From the NCBI RefSeq assembly GCF_000150275.1, contig NW_002060948.1, positions 5,126,241-5,190,240 of the forward strand: a stretch of 64,000 bases of DNA, written 5' to 3'. Under the pieces are notes generated by a model, which worked only from the letters and a program-made list of their open reading frames with translations, made no database searches and was not told the DNA's origin. This DNA comes from Trichoplax adhaerens. Its lineage: Eukaryota; Placozoa; Uniplacotomia; Trichoplacea; Trichoplacidae. Of this stretch, positions 12,301 to 25,520 are shown piece by piece. The first letter of the stretch is position 1, and every line of letters starts with the position of its first letter. The position numbers and the translations under genes are program-made.

Positions 12301-15300
12301 ACTAGACAAAGATAATTAAGATTATATAACATCCTGATCACTGTTAAAGTATAAAGATAACTGATAAAGAAAATTAAATAAAGATAATTAAGATTAGATA
12401 TAAATTCCTTATCTGAGACAAAGGGTAACATAATGTTTCGAAGAGATAAATTAAACGATTAACTTAAATAATAATTTCGGGAAAAAATTGATTTCAATCA
12501 TCGTATTGCATTGATGTAATAGGTTACTATATAGTCTGTCCACTAACCCTACTCAACAGCATAATTAAAACCAAATTCAATATGCCACCGGTGAATCCAG
12601 AAATGGATGAGGCAGAAGAACGTAGACTCTTAGATCCATACATTACAATCGTTATAACCGTTCGATAAACGATAACACCAATCAGAAAAATGACAACTAG
12701 GCTTGCCTAAAATAGAATTTTTATCATTACAAAATCAATTAGCGATTGATCGAAGAAAAGTAAAGCTCAGCCTATTCTCTGTAAACCTGAGAAAAGGTTC
12801 GTATAATCTTACCATAATGAGAATTACAGAGAGACCTGTCAGGTAACGTGGAAGTCGCGTCGCCGGTGACATATATGGTTCCCACTGCCCTGTAATGGGA
12901 TTTTGTCGTTTACTAGGAGCTAAAGCAGAGAATCTAGGTCTTGGTCGTTCCTATAGAGGATGATGATGCACAGAAATATATCATATCAAAATTCTTCCCT
13001 TTCATGAACTAGACCTATGTTTCGAGTCGGAATACCATAATTCCATATCGTATGTTAATCACATACCTCTTCTGCTTCAAAATCCATTGTATCCCAGCGA
13101 AATGCCAATGTAGCTTCTTTCCTTTTCCAATATTCAAGAAAAGAAACCGCTATATGTATAACATATATACAAATAAAATAGTTAGCAATCATTTAAGTGA
13201 AATGATATAAATAAAATTGGAGCAAATTAGTACAGTACTTAAACTGCGTGCATTAGTATAATAAATATCACAACTTATCAAAAAATAACGTAGAATCAAA
13301 GAAAGGACGTTAAAGTATTGCTCAAATTTAAAAAGGGCACACAGTGTTAACAATAACTATAGTAGAATAGTGATCATTAAGGATTGCTCATTTTAAAGAG
13401 CTCCATTTATTCTTTTACAGTAATATGAATCTGGCGAATCTATTTGATCGTATTTAGTGTTTAAAGACTATCAAAACCTATCCTTATCCTTTAATTTAAA
13501 TACAAATTGGATTAATAATACTAAATAATGATAATCTCAATAAGATGAAGATTATAATATGGTTGATCAATATGCGATAGCATCTCAAATCAATTATAAA
13601 TTCCCCATGACCCTGTACGTTTATGGTAACAATAATGTGAATTATATCCGAAGAACTTAATAGATAAGGGAATAACTATAAGATAATTCAACTATAATTC
13701 AACTATGATCCAAAATCAAAAATTCAAGTGTAAGCACTCTGATTTGGATTACAAACGCTTTAAACTGATATCTGCTAACTTCTATAGTCATCAATAATTC
13801 ATTCAGTAAGGAATTTGTAAAAATATTATTAAAGTAATACATCAACATATTCCATAAAATAACACTAAAAAGAGGCTTACCCCAGAAGCACATAAAAATT
13901 GAAAAAAACACCGTCCCAGGGTTATCAAATGCATACGAAACCTAGCAGTGAAAAGAGTGTTCAAGAAAATCAGTAAAACTTTTCTTATTATTATGTCATG
14001 TAAATCAAAATTTAAGCAATGACGTAGCTGAAAGGTAGAATATCGAGAGGATAGCTTACTGTAGCTGAAAAGCAATCATCAGATAAATAGTAGTATTCGC
14101 ATCCAATGCTTGGTGAACAAATGGGACACATTTTAATAGTCTTACCACCTTCGCAAACTTGGGCACTAAGCCATGGTGGTAATAACAAGAAATTAATCAA
14201 CAAAGATGTGTAAATTTCTAGTTATATGATATTCTTTAATTAATCAATAATAAAGTTTGTAAATATAAGATAAAATGTCCTCTGTAAGTTATCGCATCTT
14301 AATGTAACAATGGGGTCAATTGTTTAATTAAATCCTAGACGTTTATTTTGTAGTATCCAAGATAGAGAATAACACCACAGTTCATTAATTTTAATCATGA
14401 TTTAACCTCATTTAGAGGTAGATATTGACTGACTGTCAATTGTTTTGCGATACGCAATATTATGTGCATACTATCACTTGAGAAGGATCAATTGCAATCG
14501 ATTCGTAGATAAAGTAAATTTTAGTACTTCGTGGTTAGAAATTATAGAACATTTTCTATTCCTGTGAGGCTAAGCAGAGTATTTTAAACTGATTAACTTA
14601 CGCGACAGGGTTAGAACCCATGCTTAATATACCAATCATGAAAATTATAAAACCAACTATAGCAGCAGGTAATAGCCAAGAAGTATAAAAACCTTAGCAA
14701 AAGCACAGGACAGATATTAAAATGATTGAGGTTCATCATGACGGAAAGTTATAATATACATCGATACATAGTTTATCTAACGTAAGGGCGCAAGAACGAT
14801 AGCGATTGAATAAAAATCTTGTACTTTTTAAATTACCTAGCCAAGAAAAATAAATGCCAATTTTCTCGCCGAAATATAAACTATAAAGAAATAAAGGTGA
14901 GGAAGTTATAGCGGTTGAATTGCAGATATACACTGCATAAATAATGCATTAATAGTCAGCTTAACTGATACAATTAATTACTGATTTAATCTAGATAAAT
15001 TCTCACCGAATAACTTCGATTGGTTGATACTTATACCATGCTGTCCATCTGGCCCAATGTAGGTATAACATCTAAATAAAATACGTAAACGTATTAGCCA
15101 GTGATAAAGACTACAAGGAGTCAAAATGTCGAAATTAATAATGGAGATGTCCAAGGTAGATTTCTTAATCCTATAAATGCCATACCTGGCGAGTATTCAT
15201 ATAATCATCTGGAGGTACTGGATCACCATTACCTACTTCATCCATTAGTGTATTAGAATAAGGTCCCTATAATTTGATGTACAAGGTACTTTTATATTAT

Positions 15301-18300
15301 GCAAACTATATAAATTTGTAAGTCAATAATTTTAAGGCAAGCTGATTAAATATAATTTAAGGAGAATGTTAAATAACTACAAATACGACATACATCATGC
15401 AGAGGATAAGCTTCATGAAATGCCTTTTCTTCTATTAATCGATCAATGCCTACCAAAGCAGTGTTCAAAATTAGCCATGGATATTGGTAGTAATAATATT
15501 TGGTTAAGTAACAGATAAATAAATGTGTTTCAAGATAAAATGATACTCCAATACACGGAATTTAATTCTAAGCTGCAAAGCACTGCTCATCACGCAAACA
15601 TCAGTATCAATTGTTCAAGTAACTTCTGTTAAGAATTCTTAGATAAGTAATTTTACTGAACTATTGCATGGTCTTGATTTAGTTGAGCTAAAATATTTAT
15701 TTATAAAAGTCAATTTCAACAACAGAAATTTATTGATGAAATCAGTAAGCAGGAATTATACGTTATTTTACATATCCACGTATGTAGTCTTAAATTCTGG
15801 ACTGCAAAGCACTACTCTATAATGCAAACATCAGTATGAATTATTGGAATAGTTTCTGCAAAGAACTCGTAAAAATGTAATTTTTTTGAACTATTATATA
15901 GTCTTGAATTAGTTGAACTAGATGGCTATATATAAAGATTAATATAAATATCAGAGATTTGTTGATGGGATCAGTGAACAAAAGGTATGCGTTATTTACA
16001 TGCCCAAATATAACAGTCTTACCTACTTCCCCAGCTCTCCTATCGCCGTACAAAGTATTGGATAAAATATAGTTAGCCTAAGGGCAGATGAATGTTTTAT
16101 ATTTTTAATGAAGACATTGACCACAAATGAGATATTGGATTAAAGCTATGAAGATGTGATCCATGGATATAACTACTTCTTTATGAGTTAGTTAATTCTA
16201 TACTCGTATATTAACATAGTTATTATCTATACAGTTCAGCTAAAAAATTGATCTGCTCTAGCTTTGTATAGCGGTTAAAGGCCATTAAATTATCAGCCTT
16301 AGCTAATGCAGGCATGAAAAATGATTAATAAATGTCATTCAGCTGTTATAACATTTCTGCTTTACTTATAATAATATGATTACCTATTATATTTTTTAGT
16401 CAACGTTGGTATAAATAATTACTGATAACGATTGATCGACTAATAATACAGCATTTCTACTGTACATTACTTCCTAGAGTTATAGGATTACTGCTCATAA
16501 CTGAAAATAACATTTTCTAATGTAAACTAAATCCACTCATTAGTATCGATAGCTTAATACATTGCAGAATGTCTTTACTCTTTCGTTAACCACGCGATAT
16601 TCAAATTTTAAAGAAAAGTAGGTTCGATTACTAGCCTTTATTAGTCTAACTAAAAGCATATAAAGACGCCAAGTGCTAAGTAATTTTGACTATCAAGACT
16701 CATGCTAAAATGTTATATTCTGTTTGAACTTCGGGTACTTTATTAATAATATAATTGCTATAGATCATTGCCTACCAAGCGACTTCGTTCTGCTGAGCTG
16801 AAAAACGACTCTAAATCTTCAGAGCCAACATATCTATGAAGAAAATTGAGCAGAAATTTATTTCGATGAACTATAACTAGAGTTATAGCGCATATAAAAT
16901 TCGATATTATTTAAGTTTTTGTTCAATTTAGCATAGGATAAATCACTTGTCAATTGAATGATGTATTTACTTGTCTAATTTTGTCCTATCGTATGGGGCT
17001 GTAATAAATCGGTTAGGCTTCCATTGAATTTTTGATAACATAATATTGGGTATCCGAAATTTATGTAACCAGTAAGCCGACCAGCAATCATTTGATGATT
17101 CATCGATCTATTCATTGATAAAAGCAATTTTATGATCAAAATATCAAATCATCCCTTTCCTAAGAAGAATTAGCAGTTAATATTGTCGAGAAAATCTCCA
17201 ATATGGCTTCAAATCTATATATGCAATCATCAAACATACCAATAATCTAGCTCTTGACAGTAAATCTTCTGCATATTGTGAAACTACAGCCCATGGTAGA
17301 TGAACTTTAACGAAATGATATTTAACTGTTTCTGTCTCGTTGACCGACTAATGAGGAAAGAATCAACCACATCGAGAAAACCAAGTAAATTTATAGAACT
17401 AGCCAATGCCATTATTATTCAGTATTTCATTAATTGAGTAAAATTATACTATTATGTAGCCTTTTCTTAATTCCCTGTATCCGTGTTAATATTTATAATT
17501 ATACACTACCTTTTCTAATTCAATACCAATATTTTGTATTGCCTTCTCGAAATCTTTCCGTCGACGGGCATTCCTTTTATCAATTGCTGCTCCAACTTTT
17601 TCCTCATACATCAAGATATAATCTAGGTAGTATCCAATTACAAAATTACATTCAGTTTGTACAAGCTAATTACTTGCGCTGCTAGTAAATATTGCACAGT
17701 CTTTGACTAAAATTTGATATAACTATTTAAGAGATGAACAAATTGAGCACTCGATGAATACATTGTGTTGTAACCATGCAATTTAACAAGTGTCTAAATG
17801 GTATTCTTATTAAAAGACAACTCAAGTGAGTTTAATCCTATCTCTTCTACAATACTTAAGGCTCATAAGCGATTATCTTACGCCTATGTAAAACTAAAGA
17901 TTTACAAATATGAGCAGAAGTCCATTAAATTATGTAGATCGGATCTACGCCATGTCGTAGAATTAATAGCCTTGTAAATTGAATAGAGTATATTTAATAC
18001 TACAGTATATTCTCGATAGCAAGCAGTCAAACCAAGATTTTTACATTTTAAAGTAGATTAAATATTTTAATATGCATAAATTCAGTGAATTATAGCAAAT
18101 TTACGTCGCAAAATTGACTCAATACGCGTATTTGCTACTAGGTAGTGTACTAAATCTCATATTCTCAATCCTGGAAAGTCGAATCGATTCGCCACAGTTT
18201 ATAGAGTACGATTAATCATTTTGTGATACTAAGTTGTGCGGACTACCCTTAAAATGTATTAGAAGACTAAACTTATAAATAAAATTATTTCAGTCTAATA

Positions 18301-20320
18301 ATTTTAATTCTTAGCAATTAAATCTAGCCGGCTCAGATTCTATCGATACGAGCTACATTACCTATTTTCCGAACACCATCATCGAAATATAACGTAGGAT
18401 GCTGATAATTATATTCGTTATATCGGTATGCAGATATTTCCAAATTTTGCCTCTAGCATTAATAACATAAAATGAAGGTATCCTCGTAAGCTACAGATAT
18501 GATTACATTTTATCCATCATTTCTTCAATTTCAATTCTGTAAATAGTAATATCTACTTAAACATCAGTTTACCCATATACAGCGTAAAGTTAGTATTGAT
18601 TAGTTCATGCAATACTAGTACTCGATTATGCATATGCTTGAAACAAATGTGCTAAAAGTCAGTAAGTCTGAGCCATAATAAAGAGTATCATTGAGGGTAT
18701 AGGCTATAACCCGCGTGTAAAGTTTTTACATCGATTTTTTTCCGAAATTAGGCATCTATCAATCTATCGAACCCCATCGATCAGTATTTTATGCATATAG
18801 GCTAGTAAAATAGTCATTGATGGATAATTATAATTTACTTCCTATTGACGTATTGCTTACTATTTCTGCAAACAGCAATCATTATTAAAGGCAAGCAGCG
18901 TTAGAATTAGATTAAGAAAGAGGATCATGGCAAAATTGATTAAAACTACCGTATGTTTTAAAAAAGACTTGAAATTGTATCAAAGAGCAGTATAAGGTAA
19001 TGAAATTATGAAAGAAATTAAATAATGGATATTTCAGAAAGGATTCAAATCGGGCCAATGCATAGAGGGATGAAATAGTATCGGAATAAATGTTAAATAC
19101 TGAAAGAATTTTAAATGACAGTAGACCAAGCTGGCTTTAATTCTTGAGGAGAGTCAGATTAAATTGTATGTATGTAAAGGATCAAATTGTGATAAGGTTA
19201 ATTACTGTATTCGCTATACGAATGGAAGAATTAAGGGATTTGAATATATAAACTAACCGGAAGCTTGTTCTTTCTGATATTCAAGTATAGCATATGCACT
19301 AATGTTGTACAATGAATGGTTGATTTTTCATTTGCTTACTTGGAAATTGTATGTTAATGTATTAATAATTATTAGCTGCGGTATTTAAATTATGAGCTAA
19401 CAGTAAATTGATCCTGATTGTAAAGGACTGTAATTGAATATATTCTCGTTTAAATACTCTCTCCATCGAGCAGTTTCATGGTGCGTTATGAAAGCCTTCT
19501 TCGAATTTAATGGCTTAAAAATAAGATAATTAAATGTATGATAATAACGGGGATTATTATTTCATTTCCAATGTGTGTGTGAATGAAACTATTTGCGTTG
19601 TTTAAGAATCTAATCAAATAGCTACAATGCTATAAGTTCAGCATTATAACAAATTGTTTTTGATAAAAAATGAATCATGAATTATAAGGATTTCTTGGTA
19701 TTATAGAACAGACATATCACCAACCTAAGGATGGATACTTACAAACTAGTATGGGGTGATAGAAATTATTTCAATTCTTAAAGTAAGAATAAACGAAAAG
19801 TAAATTCGATTATCTCAGTTTTGCTTTCAAATTTTATCAAATTGAAGGGGATAAAAATATCAGAGGTCATGGTAGAAATAACTTGATAAACAAAAACCTT
19901 TGAAATAACTGTTTTGCGGAAGCCAGAATCAATGATAAATAATTTTAAAAATAAGGATTTAAATGGACAAAATTATTCAATGTAAAGTATACGAGGAGTA
20001 TTATCAGGATTTCCGGGTAAAATTCTGATTAACTTGAGCCATAAATATATGATTTTTCCTTAATGGTTATAGGATAAAGTAGAATCGAAAGATCCTATGT
20101 CATCATCGTTCAGTATATGCCTTAAATTAAATCAATGAAAAACGATTACAACTACCATTTCTAATTCAGTTTGTTGCTTTTCATTCTCTTCTTGGGCATG
20201 GTGATGGATATCTTCATCATCTTCTTCATGTTCACCTTGATCTAATAGCTGCATCGTTCCATAATCAGATTTGTCGTTGGCATTTGGGTTATTGTTTTTC
20301 TTCTTATTAAAAATTCCCAT
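9349..20320 (-). CDS. Anoctamin (TMEM16) family membrane protein, copy A
   Basis: TMEM16 proteins are dimeric ten-helix calcium-activated chloride channels or lipid scramblases; which activity applies here cannot be told. Exons: 20320-20156, 18452-18362, 17622-17510, 17347-17240, 17107-16971, 16833-16776, 16077-16023, 15449-15394, 15266-15186, 15071-15007, 14880-14837, 14692-14602, 14165-14060, 13941-13881, 13149-13067, 12950-12813, 12706-12548, 12114-12078, 11922-11811, 11649-11595, 11479-11382, 11212-10980, 10659-10507, 10415-10363, 10221-9997, 9757-9538, 9383-9349; 943 residues. Landmarks: cytosolic dimerisation domain ([12 protein letters not shown]), [18 protein letters not shown] before the first helix, cysteine-rich loop (KMCPICSPS), [22 protein letters not shown], and the calcium-site helices EEYLEMVLQFGF and [13 protein letters not shown], with E..E and E...D kept. 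The short last exon (ending IPTYGSIE) is the least certain. Confidence 0.93.
12181..12415. repeat. Three diverged tandem copies of about 80 bp in an anoctamin A intron
   Basis: Copies begin near 12181, 12255 and 12338. Each runs TATCACTGTTATAGTATTA..., then CTGATAAAGAA, then AAGATAATTAAGATTAGA. They fill the intron between the exons ending at 12548 and starting at 12114. Confidence 0.75.
15561..16005. repeat. Two-copy direct repeat of about 210 bp in an anoctamin A intron
   Basis: The segment at about 15561-15779 (CTGCAAAGCACTGCTC...GCAAACATCAGTAT...GATGAAATCAGTAAGCA) recurs at about 15790-16005 with substitutions. The second copy ends just short of the exon at 16023-16077. Confidence 0.75.
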
Positions 20321-21599
20321 CTTGATTAAGTAAACTTTGCTGGCTTATCAGAACTAGAGGAATAAAATCTTTCTTGAATAAGTATTCTTCTATGCCTATA
20401 GAGTATCGTAAAATTGGACAAGATATCGATCGAATTGACCAAACTACTTGTATAAATACAGCTCTGCTCTTTGTAGTAAAGCTATTTTTGAATACAATTT
20501 AAAAAAGAAGCCACCTGAATAGTAATAACGGCAGTAATTCTGAAGTTGTAATCAAGTTCTATCTAGGTTCAAAGGCAGTTGCGATAGCAAACAATATGAA
20601 AATGCTGTAACAAACGCAATTAATGGACTATTTATAATATTATTAACCAATAGCCACCGATAATGCCGTAGAATTCTAAACTCTTAGATCACAACGGGTA
20701 AAAAGAACTATTTTCTCAGGTATTGTATATAGACTAAATATGCTTAAGTTGAAATATTAGTAGAATATGGTTGGTAAATTCTCAATTTAGCAATAAATCA
20801 ATATTATAACGAAAAGAGAGCTTGACCATATGGTTACCGTTTTGCTTCCAATACTCATAATCATCAGTTTTTTACGTAATTGCATTAACGAATCAATTAA
20901 TCGACATGAATAGTCATCGCCAACCAATCGATCATGGATATGATGATTACGTAAATAAACTACCAGTGATGGAAATGAGGTCAAGGAAGCAATTTTTTAC
21001 AGTTAAAATGCTACTTAAAGATTCTTGTATTTCTTACTAGAAGAAAAGAATAGCGAGTTATGATTGTTGTTGTTTTAGATGTGGATGCCTATATGTAATT
21101 AAATTACTTCTTTGGAAAGTGTAATTTATCTCTTATTCTATTGGAATATCATGACTTTTATTTTTACCTAGACTCATTCCTTGCTATATCTTTTCTATTT
21201 AAAGAATAAATTAGAAATCAGATTAAATTCGATGTTTCGACTAAAGTCAATAGGCATCAAATCTAATGATGTATATTAGTGTCAAGTACACAATTTCTAA
21301 TTATCTAATTTTTATTACTGTCATAAATTGCAAGGCTGTGAAATGGCAGACTAACTGTTGGTAACTTCATAGCATCTAGTCATTTTAGATGGATAAATTA
21401 GCTTCTATAGGATTGTAGTGTAGGTCCAAATTAACTTAAGATTAAAATTATACGATTATAGGAAAATAGATAAATTGAACGTTTAATTGTAAAATATTGA
21501 TAATAGAAAATCCTTCCATTTACAGGTATAAGCTTGATAGTTTTTATATATCATATGTGGTATAGTCTATTTTTAACGTATAGTAAATCAATTTCTCGG

Positions 21600-22060
21600 C
21601 CCTTATAGTGATAAACTATAAGCCATAACGATGTAGAAAGAGGCAAATGATTGTAAGCAGTGACGAGGACTTAGAAGCAATAAAAGCAACTGAGCACGAT
21701 AATCTAAATTTTCGTAGAGGATTGTCTATATCAATACCAGATTTTCTACTTTTATATAAGTATTCCAGCATGCGACAATAGCATAGAAGCCATTTATAAA
21801 ATGGCAAATGATTGTAAGCAGAGACAAATGAATATAATTATAAACATCCAAAATAACCAAGCACTATAATCCAGATCTATATTACTGTCTATATCCATAC
21901 TAGAGTCCCTAATTTTATACGAGTAAGTATACTATCTTGTCAGCAGCATGGAAGCCATCATGATGTAGAAAGTGGCAAAAGATGGTAAGTAGTGACAAGG
22001 AATTGAAAGTATTAAAACAACCGAGTTCGATAATTAATACATAATCTAGATATACAGTAA
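21600..22060. repeat. Diverged tandem repeat of about 170 bp, roughly three copies
   Basis: Copies start near 21620, 21790 and 21960. They share GATGTAGAAAG, GGCAAATGATTGTAAGCAG and GCATAGAAGCCAT-like blocks. The array lies just before the assembly gap, so the gap may hide further copies (inference). Confidence 0.6.
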
Positions 22061-22260
22061 AGTCTATATCTGTGATGGAGGGTTCGAAGAGCCAGATAAT
22101 GTAGTTTTATTTGCCATGCAGAGAATTGCACAAGGAGCTTAAGAAAAGAGGATACTTTATTGTAAATAGTAGCTAGGTACAATGTGATAATTACGGAAGA
22201 TCATCGTGGTAGCTGCCGTGAGTAAAGTGTGAATACTAACCGTGACTAATAATGCAACTT

Positions 22261-22310
22261 NNNNNNNNNNNNNNNNNNNNNNNNNNNNNNNNNNNNNNNN
22301 NNNNNNNNNN
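22261..22310. other. Assembly gap (50 N)
   Basis: Fifty consecutive N. The round number suggests a placeholder rather than a measured size. No gene model crosses it. Confidence 0.99.
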
Positions 22311-22490
22311 GACTGTAAATGTGTCTGTATTTAATAGCAATACAAAATGTCTATATTTAAGAGTAGATTACAGTTACAGTTCAATCCAAATATAGGTCTA
22401 TATCAATAACAAAGTCTCTACTCTGATGAGTATACTGTCTTCAGATAGTAGCACAGTCTAATCTTAAAAGGCAATAGTTAACTTTAGTCA

Positions 22491-24170
22491 TCAATATTCG
22501 CGCTTAACTCTGATGATATAACGTAGACGAATTTGACTTTCATTATAAATGAAATAGGCATTGCCATAGAAATTTCCAAATGCTTCTGTCTCAATAGCCA
22601 TTCCCTGGTGTATAGGCACTTCCTTGCCATGAAATCTGATCTTGCTATCGTTCTCTGGATCAGTAAATCGATCTCCGCTGACAACGACAGAATCGCAGCC
22701 TTGGGAAGCTGCCGTCAGAGAACGATTGCTGCCTACACCTTTAAATTGATGCTCCTTACCTATAGCCACCTCTGCTAGAAAGATAATACCATGATGAAGG
22801 CTCTTCAAATAACGAAGACCATCTGCTACGGTAGAATTAAAACAGAGAGCAGGACCAACAAATTCGTTGGTTAATGGTGAAATCCGTAGCCCATATTTTA
22901 AGATGGAAGCTGTGCTTGCTGCATGGGTACAAAACCATAATAATCGACGGTTTTGAATGGCGTCGTGTAGAGCAAATCGCTCATCTTCACCTGATCGATC
23001 CATTTGCCAGATATGAGTAATCTCCGTTGCCGAATATCGTGTGGACATAAAGTAGTTTTCAATGGTATTGTAGGTCTCATCACCCGGATTCATAAGAGTT
23101 AACTTGACGTTTAATACATGATAATAAGCAGTAAGTGACTGATTTTCGTCATTTAGTACTGTCGTTTCCTTGACTAAATCTCGTGCTATCCATACATCCA
23201 TTAAGAGTTGAAGTTCTTTCCTTAACCTATTTAATTTCCACTCGTTATCGACCAATTTTTCCCCTCCATATCTGGAATAACTTAATCCGTGATAGTATGA
23301 CTTTGATAACTCCTGTACCAATTTGAATTCGCCATTTTGGAGAGCCTCTTCAATGTCTTCTAATATGGAAAATCCCCAAACGATAAGACCTTTGTTAACA
23401 ACGCAACTTGGAAAAACCTTCTCATGTATTCCAATATTTTCAATAGCAATCTCCAGATATCTCTTGTCAGAAATGAATTCCATTAATTTTAGAGTTTCTC
23501 TACCAGGCTTATCATTGCTAACTTCTCCAGTGTTCGGTGATGTACTAGTTGCTGTACAGCCTTGATCTTCTTCAACCATTTCGATCAAAATATACTGACC
23601 AGGATAGGGGATAAAATTTCCCCTATTCGACCAATTGTTCTTTGTTAAGTCTTTAAATTTCCTATTAAACATTTTGATGGCATCTTTAATGTTGTCGACA
23701 GGTCCATTTAATGCACAGTTATCTTCTTCCTCTTCACAACTCGATCGCATCCAAACGTAATAGAAATAAGTGCAGTCGATAAGTTGAATGATGCAATTAT
23801 TATTTTCACCATCTTGGCTATTACTTTGCTCTAGTACACAGTGATAATCCGCATAGATTGTACAAGGCTTAGGTCCATCATATGAATCATCCACTTTTGC
23901 TGATTTCTTGACTTGAACATTTATGCTGGTAGGACATGATTGTGGCTCTACATTCTCGCTTGATTTAGTTCTCTTATTAATAGCTTCGTTTGCGACATGA
24001 TCTTGCTGATCGCTGTTGCATAATCGAGCTATGACCTCGGCCTTCTTACCACTTTCATCTAGATTACGTTTTTTGCATTCATTTTTTAGTTTTTTAAGGT
24101 CCATTCGATTGTAATCAATATCAGCTGAGCCATTGCTGTTATTTTGAGGAGCCTTTCTCTTGGGAGCCAT
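22491..24170 (-). CDS. SAP-WGR-PARP protein (PARP2-like) with degenerate catalytic triad
   Basis: Single open frame of 559 residues with no intron. The first ATG is at 24170 (GCAATGG context, MAPKRKAP); the frame stays open upstream but without an ATG. Domains: SAP about residues 23-53 (KKLKNECKKRNLDESGKK), WGR about 95-200 (ending LTKNNWSNRGNF), PARP regulatory helices about 228-363 (VNKGLIVWGFSILEDIEEAL), and PARP fold about 370-559. PARP2 uses H-Y-E. Here the LLWHG position reads LLWFC (F413), the IYF tyrosine is LCF (C443), and the NE glutamate is NA (A538). The WGR motif itself reads SSC. Poly-ADP-ribosylation is therefore unlikely; DNA binding through SAP may persist. The open frame over 1.7 kb argues against a recent pseudogene. 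The basic N-terminus suggests nuclear location. Confidence 0.9.
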   Translation of the reverse strand: MAPKRKAPQNNSNGSADIDYNRMDLKKLKNECKKRNLDESGKKAEVIARLCNSDQQDHVANEAINKRTKSSENVEPQSCPTSINVQVKKSAKVDDSYDGPKPCTIYADYHCVLEQSNSQDGENNNCIIQLIDCTYFYYVWMRSSCEEEEDNCALNGPVDNIKDAIKMFNRKFKDLTKNNWSNRGNFIPYPGQYILIEMVEEDQGCTATSTSPNTGEVSNDKPGRETLKLMEFISDKRYLEIAIENIGIHEKVFPSCVVNKGLIVWGFSILEDIEEALQNGEFKLVQELSKSYYHGLSYSRYGGEKLVDNEWKLNRLRKELQLLMDVWIARDLVKETTVLNDENQSLTAYYHVLNVKLTLMNPGDETYNTIENYFMSTRYSATEITHIWQMDRSGEDERFALHDAIQNRRLLWFCTHAASTASILKYGLRISPLTNEFVGPALCFNSTVADGLRYLKSLHHGIIFLAEVAIGKEHQFKGVGSNRSLTAASQGCDSVVVSGDRFTDPENDSKIRFHGKEVPIHQGMAIETEAFGNFYGNAYFIYNESQIRLRYIIRVKREY

Positions 24171-24185
24171 TGCTACGTTGTAGTG

Positions 24186-24425
24186 TAATGCTGATACTAT
24201 ATTCAATACAGAAGGTGGTAAATCAGGTGATGGAAAGAGCTAACATTACGGCTATTGCAGTTCCATCAATTAGGCTTGAATGTCCATTTCATTCTATCTA
24301 TAATATTGATACTATATCCAATTTAGAAGGTGGCAAATCAGGTGATAAAAAAGCTAATATTACGGCTTTTACAGTTACGTCAATCAAACTTGAATTTCTA
24401 TTCTATACGATGCCTAATATATATA
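24186..24425. repeat. Tandem duplication, period about 115 bp, just upstream of the PARP-like ATG
   Basis: GAAGGTGGTAAATCAGGTGAT at about 24211 recurs at about 24326 with the following ATTACGGC and TTGAAT blocks, so the two units are adjacent. The first unit begins about 16 bp from the start codon, so the repeat occupies the probable 5' UTR/promoter. Confidence 0.85.
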
Positions 24426-24774
24426 GCATATATCCTTTCCAATCTCCAATAGATAGACATCTAAAATGCATAAATTATAAGTCATTAGAATTACAATTAC
24501 AATGCATTCTATAGAATGATCCTCTTCATCCCTAATATACCCGATAATTACCTTGTTGACATAGTGGATATGATTATCTTGGTAATTAAAAGTCATGTCT
24601 AAAAGCATGGAGAATAATCATGTAACTCTAGTGATAGAGGAATAGGAGGTGTGGTATTTTAATCATATTTAGTCTAGTAACTTTGTAGAGTATTGAAACC
24701 ATGTTAGGTATGATTAAAATAGCTGCTGCAAGAAACTGTATATCGCATATATAAATAAGCTTAAAGTCCACGTG

Positions 24775-25520
24775 GGTAAGTTATATGGTGCTTAGTTCCT
24801 ATGTTTGCTTTTATTTAAACTGTCTATGCGTTTGATCAACGATCTATACAAAGTTGTGGATCTAATCAACTACTGTACTAACATTGATCACTTTATTCAG
24901 AGCATTATATTGGAAAATGGGTTTGATTTAGCGAGGTATATTTAATTATTGTATTGCCGTCCTAGAACCGTGGCAGATACTATAGAAACTCGTAAATTGA
25001 GCAAATCAAGAACCTGAAGATCTCATAAATATCTTTAGGCCGCTTGATCTTGCTAGTTAGAGTTAGTGAAATCTTGATTTAAATTAGTCGATCCATACGT
25101 AGATATACGTAGAGTTGAGATTTTTATCGGAATAAAATTCAATTCAGTTATAAATTCGGCTCGATTGGGCCTAAGTTATATCGTCTTCAGTTCCTTGTTC
25201 TGCTTCTATTTGAGCTAATCATGCACTAGCTTAACGATCTATACAAAGTTGTAGATCGAATCAACTACCGTACCAACATTTATCACCTTATTTATAATAT
25301 CATATTGGGAAATGCAGTGGCAGACATTGTAGAAACTCGTAAATTGAGCAGATTAGAAATCTGAGGATCTGATAAACATCTTTAGACTACTTGATCTTGC
25401 TAGTTGTGGTCCGAAATTGACTAAAAGCATTTGTTTAAATTAGTCGATTCATACTTAGATATGTGTAGAGCTGAGATTTCTATCGTAATAAAGTTGGATT
25501 CGGCTATAAGTTAGTTTCGA
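24775..25520. repeat. Two-copy direct repeat of about 370 bp
   Basis: Segment 24775-25165 matches 25172-25520 with substitutions and a short deletion. Shared blocks include CGATCTATACAAAGTTGT, AGAAACTCGTAAATTGAGCA, GATCTTGCTAGTTG and TAAATTAGTCGAT. Non-coding; upstream of the PARP-like gene. Confidence 0.85.

Noticed and set aside
24170-24514. 114-codon plus-strand open frame
   Set aside because: It begins antisense to the PARP-like start codon and runs through the 115-bp tandem duplication; its internal similarity comes from the repeat, and no domain is visible.
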